Source: Gaiellasilicea sp963749515 (GTDB taxonomy: Bacteria > Actinomycetota > Thermoleophilia > Gaiellales > Gaiellaceae). From it: a stretch of 64,000 nt of DNA. The stretch lies in the NCBI GenBank assembly GCA_963749515.1, contig CAVVMR010000001.1:620001-684000 (forward strand), given 5' to 3'. Of the stretch, positions 16,343 to 25,875 are shown one piece after another. Below the pieces are notes generated by a model. The model searched no databases. It saw only the letters and a list, made by a program, of their open reading frames with translations, and had not been told where the DNA came from. The translations under genes were made by a program, and so were the position numbers. The first letter of the stretch is position 1; each line of letters opens with the position of its first letter.

Positions 16343-16861
16343 AGGGTCTCGTCGCGGTCGTCCTCGTCCTGATTGTCGCCGGGGCGGCTTTCGGCGCAAC
16401 GCCCGTGCGTGTGATTCAGGGCGACAAGAGCGCGGGCGGCATCCTGATCGGCCGCAGCACGCCGCCACAGGTGAAGCGGCTCTTCGGCCTGCCGTCGAGC
16501 ATTCGGACGGACTTCACCCAGTCGTGCGTTCAAGCCTGGAGCGGCCTGCGAGTCACGGTGGAGTTCTTCACCTTCGAAGACAAGCCGTGCACGAAAGGTG
16601 TTGCGCTGGTCGTGACGGTGACGGGACGGGCGGGGTGGCGAACGGCGCTCGGCCTCCGCGTCGGCGACACGGTCGCACGCTTGCGCGCAGCTCTACCCGC
16701 GCGCCCCGCTGAAGACGGGCATCCCGGGCGACAGCGGCTACTGGCTCGTGACGAGGAAGATCTGCGCGGAGGTCGGCGGCGGCTCGTACCCGGGCCTGCT
16801 TGCCCGGATACGAGCCGGCCGTGTGTCCGCGTTCGTGTCGCGGATCGCTGTCTGCGACTAG
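16339..16861 (+). pseudogene. Frame-broken secreted protein of unknown function
   Basis: GTG start overlapping the VOC stop (GTGA). A signal peptide (KGLVAVVLVLIVAGAAFGA) is followed by VKRLFGLPSSIRTDF and a Cys-containing segment. After LGLRVGDTVARLRA the reading frame becomes antisense to the next gene, but the +1 frame from 16688 reads QLYPRAPLKTG, then GYWLVTRKICAEVGGGSYPG, and ends AFVSRIAVCD with TAG 16859-16861, exactly abutting the convergent gene. Removing one base near 16690 gives a continuous protein of about 173 residues with four Cys. The family is common in actinobacteria but unnamed to me. Confidence 0.72.
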
Positions 16862-17619
16862 CCGATCAGCTTGAACCGCGTGCCGGTCGGGTCGACGCAG
16901 GCCGCGAGCCGTCCGTACGGGGTGTCCTCCGCGGGCCGCTCGATCTTGCCGCCGAGCGCCTCGACTTGCTCGAGGGTCGCGTCGACGTCGTCGACCCGGA
17001 AGTAGACGACCCAGCCTGAGTGGAAGGTGTCCTCCGGGTACGGCGAGTCGTCCATGATCCCCGCGAGCGCGTTTTCGCCTTCGCCGAGCGTCGTGTAGCG
17101 GAACTCCGCCTCGTCGGCGGCGGTGTGCGGCTCCCAGCCGAAGACGTCGCGGTAGAAGGCGACCGCCTTGTCGTAGTCGCGCGTGTGCAGCTCGAACCAG
17201 CCCGCGGTGTTGGGCTCGCTCCGGACCTCGAAGCCCTTCACCTCTCGCGGCTGCCAGGCGCCGATCGCTGCGCCGCCCGGGTCGGAGATCATCGTGAAGC
17301 GACCGTTCTGGGTGACGTCCATCGGCTCCATGTTCACCTTGCCGCCGTGCGCGGCCGCGTCGGCGGCGGTGCGGTCGGCGTCGTCGGTGGTCAGGTAGGT
17401 CGTCCAGCTGTCGGGGTAACCCTGCTCCCCGTCGTTGCCCATGCAACCGGCGACGGCCTTGCCGTCCTTCTGGAAGATGAAGTAGCCGCCGTACTCGGGG
17501 CCGGGGTCGAGGGTCGTCCAGCCGAACAGCTGGCCGTAGAACTCCTTCGCCTTGTTGGTGTCGGAGCTGTAGAGGTCGATCCAGCAGGGAGCGCCGGCGA
17601 CGAGGGTTGGTGTGGGCAT
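16858..17619 (-). CDS. Two-domain VOC (glyoxalase-fold) protein
   Basis: 253 residues with two VOC repeats: APCWIDLYSSDTNKAKEFYGQLFGW to DPGGAAIGAWQ, and NTAGWFELHTRDYDKAVAFYRDVFGWE to DPTGTRFKLIG. It is clearly related to the protein at 15572 and belongs to the same Cfp30B-like group, but lies on the opposite strand and is convergent with the broken gene (4-base overlap). GGAGG (17627-17631 on the opposite strand) provides a ribosome-binding site. No enzymatic activity can be assigned. Confidence 0.87.
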   Translation of the reverse strand: MPTPTLVAGAPCWIDLYSSDTNKAKEFYGQLFGWTTLDPGPEYGGYFIFQKDGKAVAGCMGNDGEQGYPDSWTTYLTTDDADRTAADAAAHGGKVNMEPMDVTQNGRFTMISDPGGAAIGAWQPREVKGFEVRSEPNTAGWFELHTRDYDKAVAFYRDVFGWEPHTAADEAEFRYTTLGEGENALAGIMDDSPYPEDTFHSGWVVYFRVDDVDATLEQVEALGGKIERPAEDTPYGRLAACVDPTGTRFKLIG

Positions 17620-17715
17620 TTGGGGCCTCCTCCTTGAGCGTGAGAACGGTATGTCATCAACTTCGACCGGCGCGGTGGTGGAATCTCATCGGTCGCGGCG
17701 TTGTACCGTCGGCAG

Positions 17716-18600
17716 ATGTCGACAGCCACAGACGGGGTTGGCCTTTCGGCGTTTATGGGCGCCGTCATCATCGGCGGCTCCAATTTTGTTGCGGTCAGGT
17801 ATTCGAATCGAGAGCTCGACCCGCTCTGGGGCGCCGGCTTGCGGTTCGGGCTCGCAGCGCTTGTCTTCGGTGTGCTGGTCGTGGCGCTGCGGCTGCGGCT
17901 CCCGCGCGGGCGTGTGCTGGGGCTCGTGGTGGTTTATGGGCTAATCGGCTTCGCCGGCGCGTACGGCTGCCTGTACTGGGCGATGAAGGAGGTACCGGCC
18001 GGAATCGCGGCGGTCGTCCTGGCCGTCGGCCCGTTGCTCACCTTGATGCTGGCAGTTGCCCACCGGATGGAACGGCTGAACGCGCGGGCGGTCGCGGGCG
18101 CCCTGATCGCGGTTGCAGGCTCGGCCGTGATTTTCTTCCAGCGAAGCTCTGTCGACTTCGGTTGGCACTCGTTCGCTCTGTTGATCCTCGCCGCCCTCGC
18201 CGCGTCTGAGTCAGTGATCGTCTCGAAGCGAGTCGGGCGCGTGAGTCCGATGGTTATGAACTTCATCGCCATGACCGCAGGCGCCGCCGCGTTGCTGGTG
18301 GTTTCGGCAGTGGCAGGCGAAACCTTCGCCTTGCCCGAGGCAGGCAAGACACAACTCGCCGTCATCTACCTCGTCGCCGCGACCGTCGGCCTCTTCATGT
18401 GTGTTCTCGTGGTGGTGCAGCGGTGGACGGCCTCGTCGACGTCGTACATCTTTGTCCTGATGCCGGTAGTCGCGGTGGCGCTAGGCGCCGTAGTCGCTGA
18501 CGAGCGGATCACGGTGACGACGATCCTCGGCGGCGGGATCGTGTGCGCCGGTGTCTATCTCGGCGCTCTCGCGCGCCGAGATCGCGGAGCGACCTCCTAG
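17716..18600 (+). CDS. EamA/DMT-family membrane transporter
   Basis: 294 residues with ten hydrophobic helices in two EamA repeats (FMGAVIIGGSNFVAVRYS at the start; YGCLYWAMKEVPAGIAAVVL as the conserved fifth-helix region; STSYIFVLMPVVAVALGAVV in repeat 2). ATG 17716 is preferred over an in-frame TTG at 17701. The family contains amino-acid and metabolite exporters. It stands alone between divergent VOC and convergent cyclase genes, so context gives no substrate. It is not closely similar to the EamA protein at 2723. Confidence 0.87.
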   Translation: MSTATDGVGLSAFMGAVIIGGSNFVAVRYSNRELDPLWGAGLRFGLAALVFGVLVVALRLRLPRGRVLGLVVVYGLIGFAGAYGCLYWAMKEVPAGIAAVVLAVGPLLTLMLAVAHRMERLNARAVAGALIAVAGSAVIFFQRSSVDFGWHSFALLILAALAASESVIVSKRVGRVSPMVMNFIAMTAGAAALLVVSAVAGETFALPEAGKTQLAVIYLVAATVGLFMCVLVVVQRWTASSTSYIFVLMPVVAVALGAVVADERITVTTILGGGIVCAGVYLGALARRDRGATS

Positions 18601-18628
18601 CTGCGCATTAAGGAGCCGACCTCGAGGT

Positions 18629-21600
18629 CTACCGAAGGCGTTCGAGCAGGGCTCGCGCGTCCTGGAGATCCGGGGTGTCGTGGCCCTCGTCGAACCATTC
18701 GTAGACGGGCGCTAGCACCTCGACGCCCTTGCGGCTCTCGCCGCGCCGATCCGACAGTCGAGCAAGGCTCATGGCGGCCCGGAGCTCGAGCGACCTCGCC
18801 TGCTCCGCTCGGGCCAACTTGAGCGCGCGCTCGAAGAGCGCCTCGGCGGCACCTTCGTCGGCGGTACGCACCAGCGTCACCTCACCTTTCAGGCGCCAGA
18901 GCTCCGCAGCGTAGAGCGTCTCCAGGTTTCGTTCGACCAGGCCTAGCGCCTCGTCGACCGCCTGCTCCGCCTCGTCGAACCGTCCGTTCGCGAGGCACAC
19001 CGTTGCGACGCCGCCGAGGACGAACGCCGTGTTGGTCTGGCCGCCCGTGGCTCGGTACAGGGCTAGCCCTTCCCGGACCTTCTCCATGCCCTCGTCGAAG
19101 CTGCCGAGCTCCGCGATCGCGTTGCCCAGCCCGCAGAGCGCCCCGCCGATCCACAGCGGGAAGCCCTGCTCGGTTGCGATGCGAAGCGCGTCCTCTTCCA
19201 GCGCACGAGCGGCGTCGAGATCTCGACAGAGGTGGAAGACCATCGCGCCCATCACGTCGACGCCCGCGAGCGTGAACGGATGCTGGCTGCTCCGCGCCGC
19301 TTCGACTACCTCTTGGACGAGCTGACGCGCGCGGTCTGGGTAGCCGAGGAACCAGAGGCACGCGGCTGCGTTCGCGCGCGCGACGCCGGCAGTACCGAGC
19401 GAGTACGTGACGGCGAGCTGGCTGTGAAGCGCCGGCTCGTACAGCGCGTAGGCGCGCTCGACGTAGCCCACAGCGTCCTGGAAGCGACCCTCGAAGAACC
19501 GCTGAATTCCCCCCACCGTCAGCCCGAAGAGCTGCTCCGTCGTGTCGTCCGAGACTTCCGCGATCGCGAGGAGCTGATCGGCCAGGTCGTGGGTGGCTCC
19601 CCGGTCGCCGCGCACCATGTGGAAGAGCCAGAGACCGTGGAGCACGGGCACGAGCTGCGGGCCTCCGCCGGCCATGTTCGCAAGCTCGCGCGCCCGCGCG
19701 AACGTGTCCTGCACCTCATCCGACGCATAGCCGCGGATCGCGATCAGGGCCACGCCGCGGAGCGTGAAGAGGGACATCTCGAGCTGGCTCCGCTGCGCCG
19801 ACTCGGGCCAGCCGCTCAGCACCTCGAGCGCCTGATCGGCGGCGTGGATGGCCTCCACGTTCGCCGAGGTCGTCACCGCACGCCGCGCGGCCATGGCAAG
19901 GTATTGCACTCCCCTCGCGCTGTCGCCCGCCTCGAGGAAGTGGTGCGCAACCAGCTCGGGCCGGGCCTCCGCCTCGTGCGGAAACTGCGCCTCGAGCGTT
20001 TGCCCGATCCGCTCGTGGTACTGCCCCCGAGCCGACCTGAAGAGCGACTGATAGGCCTCGTCGCGGATCAGCGCGTGCTTGAACCGGTACCTGGCGTCCG
20101 GGGGCTCGCCGACCTGAAAGACGAGCTCGCTCTCGACCAGCTGGGCGAGCCCGGCGCGCAGCCTCGGCTCGTCGTCCGGCGACGCCGCCGCGATCAGCAG
20201 GTACGAGAACTCGCGCCCGATCACGGAAGCGAGGAGCGCGAGCTCCTTGGCGGGACCGAGCCGGTCGAGGCGGGACATGAGCGAGTCGCGCAGCGTCGCA
20301 GGGGTGGTGGAGGGACCCGAGGCGGACTCCAGCACCGCCTTTGTCAGCTCCTCCAGGTAGAGCGGCACGCCTTCGGACCGGGCGACGATCTCCAGCATCC
20401 GCTCAGGCGGCAGGCCGGCTCCGGCCGCGACGTCCTCGACAATCCGGCTCGCCTCGTCCTCGACCAGGGGGTCGAGGCGGATCGCGAGCTGCCCGTGCGC
20501 GGCCCAGGCGGGTGCGTAGTCGGGACGGTGCGTGAACAGCAGCAACAACGGCCGCTCCGAACACCGGGCGATCATGTCCTCGACCAGCTCGGCGGTCGAA
20601 GGATCGATCCACTGGACGTCCTCGATCAGGAGGACGACCGGGTGCTCGCGACCCAGGCCGATCACCCACTCGCACAGCGTCTCGAGCGTCTTCCGACGCT
20701 GCGCCTCACGGCTCATGGGCTGCGGCTGGCGATCTTCCGGCAGCGGCACACCGTGCAGAGCAGCAAACAGGGGAAGCGCCTCGTCGACCGCCAGCCCGGC
20801 GTCCACCAGCGCGGCCTCGAAGCGCGCCAGCGTCGCCTCCGCCCGATCCTGGTCTCTGATGCCGAACAGGCGCCGGTGCAACTCGATCACGGGGTAGAAG
20901 GCAGTGTTCTCGCTCCACGGCGAGCACTGCGCCTCGAGCCAGGTGTGGGAAGCGCCGGCGAGCTCGTCGCGGAGCGCACGCGTCAGGCGCGACTTGCCGA
21001 TCCCCGGTTCGCCGCTGATCAGGACCACACGGCCGTGACCGCTCCGGACCTGCTCCCACTCCTCGAGCAGCTGGCGAAGCTCGCCGTCGCGGCCGATGAA
21101 CGGCGTCAGGTTGTCCGCCCCGAGCAGGTCGAGCCGCTCGCGGACGCCCGTCGCGCCCGACACCTGGTACGCCGGGATCGGGCGCGGGAGCCCTTTCAGC
21201 GTCTGCGGCCCCAGGTCGTGGAGCACGAACAGACCGCGCACGAGCCGCTCGGAGTCGCCGCTGATCACCACGGTGTCCGGCGCCGCGACTCCCTGCAGCC
21301 GCGCCGCAAGGTTCACGGTCTCGCCCATGGCGAGAACCTCGCGATGCTCCTCACCGCCGGTCGAGCCGAGGACGACGGCGCCGGTGTGGATGCCGACGCG
21401 AAGCGACAGCCGCACGTTCCTGTCGCGCTCGAACTCGTCGAGCGCGTCGATGAGCTCGAGACCTGCTCGCACGGCGCGTTCGGTCGCGTCCTCGTGCGCC
21501 TGGGGATAGCCGAAGTAGGCGAGCACCCCGTCGCCCAGGAACTGAGCCACATAGCCGCCGTAGCGCACGACCAACTCACCCGCGCGCTCGTGATAGGCCC

Positions 21601-21715
21601 GAACGACCTCGAAGTAGTCCTCGGGGTCGAGACTGGACGAGAGCTCCGTTGCGCCGACGAGGTCGCAGAAGAACGCCGTGAGCTGGCGCCGCTCGCCCGA
21701 AGCGTCAGCGGCCAT
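18629..21715 (-). CDS. Class III nucleotide cyclase - AAA ATPase - TPR signalling protein
   Basis: 1028 residues. (1) Cyclase domain about 10-190: metal Asp in TAFFCDLVGATEL and in FLGDGVLAYFG, transition-state Asn/Arg in ETVNLAARLQ; the catalytic set appears complete. (2) AAA/NACHT-like ATPase from about 220: FIGRDGELRQLL, Walker A GEPGIGKS, Walker B VVLLIEDVQWIDPS. (3) A C-terminal half of helical repeats (TPR-like; many ALxxAxxL pairs). This layout is frequent in actinobacteria and is usually regarded as a regulator whose ATPase/TPR parts control or sense through the cyclase. The start at 21715 overlaps the upstream methyltransferase stop by one base, so they are translationally coupled. 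Confidence 0.9.
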   Translation of the reverse strand: MAADASGERRQLTAFFCDLVGATELSSSLDPEDYFEVVRAYHERAGELVVRYGGYVAQFLGDGVLAYFGYPQAHEDATERAVRAGLELIDALDEFERDRNVRLSLRVGIHTGAVVLGSTGGEEHREVLAMGETVNLAARLQGVAAPDTVVISGDSERLVRGLFVLHDLGPQTLKGLPRPIPAYQVSGATGVRERLDLLGADNLTPFIGRDGELRQLLEEWEQVRSGHGRVVLISGEPGIGKSRLTRALRDELAGASHTWLEAQCSPWSENTAFYPVIELHRRLFGIRDQDRAEATLARFEAALVDAGLAVDEALPLFAALHGVPLPEDRQPQPMSREAQRRKTLETLCEWVIGLGREHPVVLLIEDVQWIDPSTAELVEDMIARCSERPLLLLFTHRPDYAPAWAAHGQLAIRLDPLVEDEASRIVEDVAAGAGLPPERMLEIVARSEGVPLYLEELTKAVLESASGPSTTPATLRDSLMSRLDRLGPAKELALLASVIGREFSYLLIAAASPDDEPRLRAGLAQLVESELVFQVGEPPDARYRFKHALIRDEAYQSLFRSARGQYHERIGQTLEAQFPHEAEARPELVAHHFLEAGDSARGVQYLAMAARRAVTTSANVEAIHAADQALEVLSGWPESAQRSQLEMSLFTLRGVALIAIRGYASDEVQDTFARARELANMAGGGPQLVPVLHGLWLFHMVRGDRGATHDLADQLLAIAEVSDDTTEQLFGLTVGGIQRFFEGRFQDAVGYVERAYALYEPALHSQLAVTYSLGTAGVARANAAACLWFLGYPDRARQLVQEVVEAARSSQHPFTLAGVDVMGAMVFHLCRDLDAARALEEDALRIATEQGFPLWIGGALCGLGNAIAELGSFDEGMEKVREGLALYRATGGQTNTAFVLGGVATVCLANGRFDEAEQAVDEALGLVERNLETLYAAELWRLKGEVTLVRTADEGAAEALFERALKLARAEQARSLELRAAMSLARLSDRRGESRKGVEVLAPVYEWFDEGHDTPDLQDARALLERLR

Positions 21716-22566
21716 CAGGTGCGGTCCACCACCGTGATCCGGTAGCAACCCGGAGCCGTCGAGACTCCAGCGCGGAAGGACTCACCCATCGCGATTGCCG
21801 CCCGCGCGTTCTCCTTCGCAGCCCGTCCCAGCGAGAAGCGGCGCCAGCGCAGCGCTTGCCGGCGGAGCTTCTCCAGGTTCGGGAGTGTCGCAGCGGTCAC
21901 GTCCTCGCTCAGGATCGGCTCGAACCCGAGGGTGGTCGTCCGCTCGAGCCAGCGGTTGAATTCCTGCAGGTTCGGGAGAACGAAGACCGTCTCGATCAGC
22001 TGCGCGGCGTCTCTCGCCAACCGATCCAGAGTCTCGAACTCCGCACGCCGCCAGGGCTCTATCGTCACGAAGCGGCCGCCTGGACGGAGCACGCGGCGCA
22101 CGTCCTCCACGACCCGGTAGACGTCGGCCGCGTGGCAGATGGCCTCGACCGAGAAGACCAGGTCGAACGACTCGTCGGCGTAGGGGAGGCGGTGGAAGTC
22201 GCCCTCGTCGATGTCGAGATTGCGCCGCCGCCGCGCGGCCGCGCGCGCTGCGCGCACATGCAAGGGCGTGAGATCGACGCCGACGAAGGCGACGTCCGAG
22301 TTCCGCCGGGCGAGCTTGAGCAGGTTGAAGCCTCTGCCACAGCCGATCTCGAGCACCCGGCGGGCTTCCTGCGCGTGAATGTGGCGCTCGACGATCAGCG
22401 ACTGCGCCAGGTAGCCGCGACGGTGAAACGTGCCGTCGGGATTGAGCGCCATATGCATCGCGCCGCGCATCGAGTGCGCGAAGAAGTAGAGCGGCGCACT
22501 TCGGGTGAAGTAGGAGACGACCGCGTCGAGACTGCGACCGCTCCGGCAGCGGTCTGGGAAGATCAT
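21715..22566 (-). CDS. Class I SAM-dependent methyltransferase
   Basis: 283 residues. Motif I VLEIGCGRGFNLLKLA; motif II acidic VGVDLTPLHVRAAR; post-motif FDLVFSVEAICHAADV; then VLRPGGRFVTIEPW. The order and the EAICHAADV segment resemble sterol/tocopherol-type C- and small-molecule methyltransferases (Methyltransf_11). The N-terminal region with YFTRSAPLYFFAHSMRGAMHMAL is also seen in those enzymes. ATG 22566 is chosen; an upstream TTG start would add about 13 residues. It is coupled to the cyclase-AAA-TPR gene. The acceptor is unknown. Confidence 0.85.
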   Translation of the reverse strand: MIFPDRCRSGRSLDAVVSYFTRSAPLYFFAHSMRGAMHMALNPDGTFHRRGYLAQSLIVERHIHAQEARRVLEIGCGRGFNLLKLARRNSDVAFVGVDLTPLHVRAARAAARRRRNLDIDEGDFHRLPYADESFDLVFSVEAICHAADVYRVVEDVRRVLRPGGRFVTIEPWRRAEFETLDRLARDAAQLIETVFVLPNLQEFNRWLERTTTLGFEPILSEDVTAATLPNLEKLRRQALRWRRFSLGRAAKENARAAIAMGESFRAGVSTAPGCYRITVVDRT

Positions 22567-22665
22567 GGGCAACGGCTTCGGTGACGGGCGCTCCCATGCG
22601 TTCAAACGTAGAGGGTTTGCTCCCGGCCGCCTAAGCCGTCGTCTCTGTCCTGTTGACTTGAGTGG

Positions 22666-25600
22666 ATGCGCGTACACGCTGACCGGCTCCATCTGTCGCC
22701 GTCCGACGTCACGGGCTTCCTGGCCTGCGAGCACCTGACGACCCTTTCCCTCGCGCACGCGCGCGGGGAGATCGAGCGGCCCGAGGTCGAGAACGAGCAG
22801 GCGGAGCTGATCTTCCGCAAGGGGCTCGAGCACGAGCACGCCTACCTCGAGAGCCTGCGCGCGCAGGGACTCACCGTCCTCGAGATCCCCGATCCGGAAG
22901 GCGACTTCGAGGCGGCCGCTCTCGCCACTGCAGACGCGATCCACGCCGGCGAGGCCGACGTCATCTACCAGGGCGTCCTCGCCAACGACGGTTGGCGCGG
23001 CGTCGCCGACTTCCTGATGCGCCAGCCGGACGGCACCTACGAGGCACTCGACACCAAGCTCGCGCGCTCCGCCAAGCCCGCCTACATCCTCCAGCTCCTC
23101 TTCTACAACGAGCAGCTCGCGCGGGTCCAGGGACGCGAGCCCGACCAGATCCACGTGCTGCTCGGAAACGGGGAGCAAAAAAGCTTCCGGCCGCAGGAGT
23201 TCGCCGCCTACTACCGGCGCGTTCGGTCGCGGCTCGAGCGTTTCGTCGCCGACCCGCCGCCGACCGAGCCGTACCCCGTCGACCACTGCCGCATCTGCGA
23301 CTTCAAGCCGCTCTGCGACGCCTACTGGGAGTCCGTCGACCACCTCTCCCGCGTTGCCGGCGTCTACCGCTCGCAGATCGAACGGCTTGAAGCCGCCGGA
23401 ATCACGACGCTCGCAGAGCTTGGGCGCGCGCCAGCCGAGCCGGTGCCCGTCGGCATCAACCCCGACAGCTGGGCCAAGAACCGCGAGCAGGCGGAGCTCC
23501 AGCTCCACGCGCGCGAACGCGGCCAGGACATCTACCGGCTGATCGAGCCGCAGCCCGAAGCCGGCTTCGCGCTCCTGCCGGACCCCTCGCCCGGCGACCT
23601 CTTCTTCGACTTCGAGGGCAACCCGTTCTGGGACGCGGACGGCTCGCTCGAGTACCTCTGGGGGATCCTCGACGTCGACGGCAACTTCGAGCCGCTCCAC
23701 GCGCACGACCACGAGACCGAGCGGATGGCGTTCCAGACCTTCATCGACCTCGTGCACGAGCGGCTCGAGCGGTTCCCCGACCTGCACGTCTACCACTACG
23801 CGCCGTACGAGATCACCGCCCTCAAGCGGTTGATGGGCCGCTACGGCACCCGGGAGCGCGAGCTCGACGACCTTCTCCGCCGCGAGGTCTTTGTCGACCT
23901 CTACCGCGTCGTCCGCAACGGCCTCCGCGCCTCGCGGCCGGGCTACGGGCTGAAGGAGCTCGAGCACTTCCTCGACTTCGAGCGCGACGCAGAGGTGAAG
24001 GACGGCGGCGCCTCGATCGTGATCTTCGAGCAGTGGATGCAGACGCGCGACGACTCGCTCCTGCGCCAGATCGACGAGTACAACCGCGAGGACTGCATCG
24101 CGACGCGGCTCCTGCGCGACTGGCTGCTCGAGCGGCGCGACGAGGCGCTCGCGCAGTTCGGGCCGTTCCCGCTGCCCGAGCCGCCCGAGCAGAGGCCGAT
24201 CCCCGAGGTGAAGGAGGTGCGGGCGGAGCTCCGTGAGCAACTCCTCGACGCCGGTGAGGAGCTCGCTGCGCAGCTGCTCGACTACCACGACCGAGAGCGC
24301 AAGCCGGTTTGGTGGGCGTACTTCGACCGGATCGAGATGACGGACGAAGAGCTGCTCGAGGATCCAGAGGCGATCAGCGGGCTCACGTCAGTCGGCGAGC
24401 CTGTGCGCGTCGACCGCTCGTGGGCGTACACACTCACGTTCCCGCCGCAGGAGCACAAGATCGGCGAAGGCCAGCAGACCGTCGATCGCGCCACGCTCAA
24501 GTCGCCGGGATCGATCAGCGGCGTCGAGCGCGCGGAACGGCGCCTGACGCTCAAGCGCGGACGCACCTTCGAGGACGTGCCCCTGCCCGACGCGATCGTG
24601 CCGAAGGGCGCGTTCAACACGCCCGAGCAGGAAGCCGCACTCATGCGGCTCGGCCGCTCGCTGCTCGCCGGCGACCGGCGTTACCCGGCCCTCGAGTCGA
24701 TCCTCCGCCGCGAGCCTTTCGACCGGCCGGTACAGACCTCCGATCTCGACGAGATGAAAGAGCTCGTGTCCTCGCTGGACGATCGCCACCTTGTCATCCA
24801 GGGACCGCCCGGGTCTGGGAAGACATGGACATCCGGACGGCTGATCGCGCACCTGCTCGCGAACGGGAAGTCGGTCGGTGTCGCGTCGACGAGCCACAAG
24901 GCGATCCACAACCTGCTCGATGCCGTCGTCGAGGCTTCGGCGGAGCTTGGGATCGAGTTCGATGGGCGCAAGAAGGCGAGCACCGGCAACTCGGAGTCCT
25001 TCTACGGTCGCGACGACGAGATCACGGACGTCGAGCACGCCGACGAGTGCGTAGGCGCCGACCTCGCCGCCGGCACGGCGTGGCTCTTCGCGCGCGAGAA
25101 CCAGGAGGTCGACTACCTCTTCATCGACGAGGCCGGCCAGGTTTCGCTCGCCGATGCGCTCGCGATGGGGACGGCGGCACGGAACGTCGTGCTCGTCGGC
25201 GATCCGCAGCAGCTCGACCAGGTGATCCAGGGCACGCACCCGTCCGGCAGTGGCGAGTCGGTGCTGCGGCACCTGCTCGGCGACGACGCGACTGTTCCGC
25301 CCGACCGCGGCCTCTTCCTCGAGCGCACCTACCGGCTCCACCCGGACATCTGCAGCTACATCTCGGAGGAGTTCTACGAGGGGCGCCTCGAACCGGCGCC
25401 GGTGGCTGCGGAACGGACCACTCCGCTCGGGACGGGGCTTCGCTATCTCGCGGTCGAGCACGACGGGCACCGGCAGGAGTCGCCGGAGGAGGTGGCGATC
25501 GTCCGCGCCGAGGTCGAGCGTCTGCGCGCGGCCGGGATCACGGACGTGGTCGTCGTCTCGCCCTTCAACGCGCAAGTGAACGCGCTCCAGGAGGCGCTGC

Positions 25601-25875
25601 CCGGGATCCGCGTCGGCACCGTCGACAAGTTCCAGGGGCAGGAGGCGGACGTCGTCATCTACTCGATGGGGAGCTCGAGTGGGGAGGACGTCCCACGCGG
25701 GCTCGAGTTCCTGCTCTCGCGCAACCGCCTGAACGTCGCGATCTCGCGGGCGCGCTGCCTCGCCTACCTCGTCGCAAGCCCGCGGCTGCTCGAGGTCCAC
25801 TGCCGCTCGATCCCGCAGATGCGGCTCGCGAATGCGCTCTGCCGGTTCGTCGAGCTGGCCGAGTCCGACGCCTAG
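22666..25875 (+). CDS. TM0106-type RecB-like nuclease fused to DEDD exonuclease and Upf1/Dna2-like SF1 helicase
   Basis: 1069 residues in three parts. (1) Residues 1-230: PD-(D/E)XK nuclease with GVADFL and YEALDTKLA catalytic motifs, plus Cys21 and Cys208/211/217 (HCRICDFKPLC), a four-Cys arrangement like the iron-sulfur clamp of Cas4, AddB and Dna2. (2) About 305-500: RNase H-like exonuclease with DLFFDFEGNPFW and a later YNREDCIATRLL. (3) About 690-1060: superfamily 1 helicase with Walker A GPPGSGKT, FIDEAGQ, GDPQQL, TVDKFQGQEADVVIYS and NVAISRAR. This is the TM0106-family architecture. It is a DNA-processing enzyme of uncertain role; repair or defence are both possible. It stands alone. 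Confidence 0.9.
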   Translation: MRVHADRLHLSPSDVTGFLACEHLTTLSLAHARGEIERPEVENEQAELIFRKGLEHEHAYLESLRAQGLTVLEIPDPEGDFEAAALATADAIHAGEADVIYQGVLANDGWRGVADFLMRQPDGTYEALDTKLARSAKPAYILQLLFYNEQLARVQGREPDQIHVLLGNGEQKSFRPQEFAAYYRRVRSRLERFVADPPPTEPYPVDHCRICDFKPLCDAYWESVDHLSRVAGVYRSQIERLEAAGITTLAELGRAPAEPVPVGINPDSWAKNREQAELQLHARERGQDIYRLIEPQPEAGFALLPDPSPGDLFFDFEGNPFWDADGSLEYLWGILDVDGNFEPLHAHDHETERMAFQTFIDLVHERLERFPDLHVYHYAPYEITALKRLMGRYGTRERELDDLLRREVFVDLYRVVRNGLRASRPGYGLKELEHFLDFERDAEVKDGGASIVIFEQWMQTRDDSLLRQIDEYNREDCIATRLLRDWLLERRDEALAQFGPFPLPEPPEQRPIPEVKEVRAELREQLLDAGEELAAQLLDYHDRERKPVWWAYFDRIEMTDEELLEDPEAISGLTSVGEPVRVDRSWAYTLTFPPQEHKIGEGQQTVDRATLKSPGSISGVERAERRLTLKRGRTFEDVPLPDAIVPKGAFNTPEQEAALMRLGRSLLAGDRRYPALESILRREPFDRPVQTSDLDEMKELVSSLDDRHLVIQGPPGSGKTWTSGRLIAHLLANGKSVGVASTSHKAIHNLLDAVVEASAELGIEFDGRKKASTGNSESFYGRDDEITDVEHADECVGADLAAGTAWLFARENQEVDYLFIDEAGQVSLADALAMGTAARNVVLVGDPQQLDQVIQGTHPSGSGESVLRHLLGDDATVPPDRGLFLERTYRLHPDICSYISEEFYEGRLEPAPVAAERTTPLGTGLRYLAVEHDGHRQESPEEVAIVRAEVERLRAAGITDVVVVSPFNAQVNALQEALPGIRVGTVDKFQGQEADVVIYSMGSSSGEDVPRGLEFLLSRNRLNVAISRARCLAYLVASPRLLEVHCRSIPQMRLANALCRFVELAESDA

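Noticed and set aside
19232..21745. 837-codon open frame on the plus strand
   Set aside because: Antisense to the cyclase-AAA-TPR gene, Arg-rich, no motif; a GC-bias shadow.
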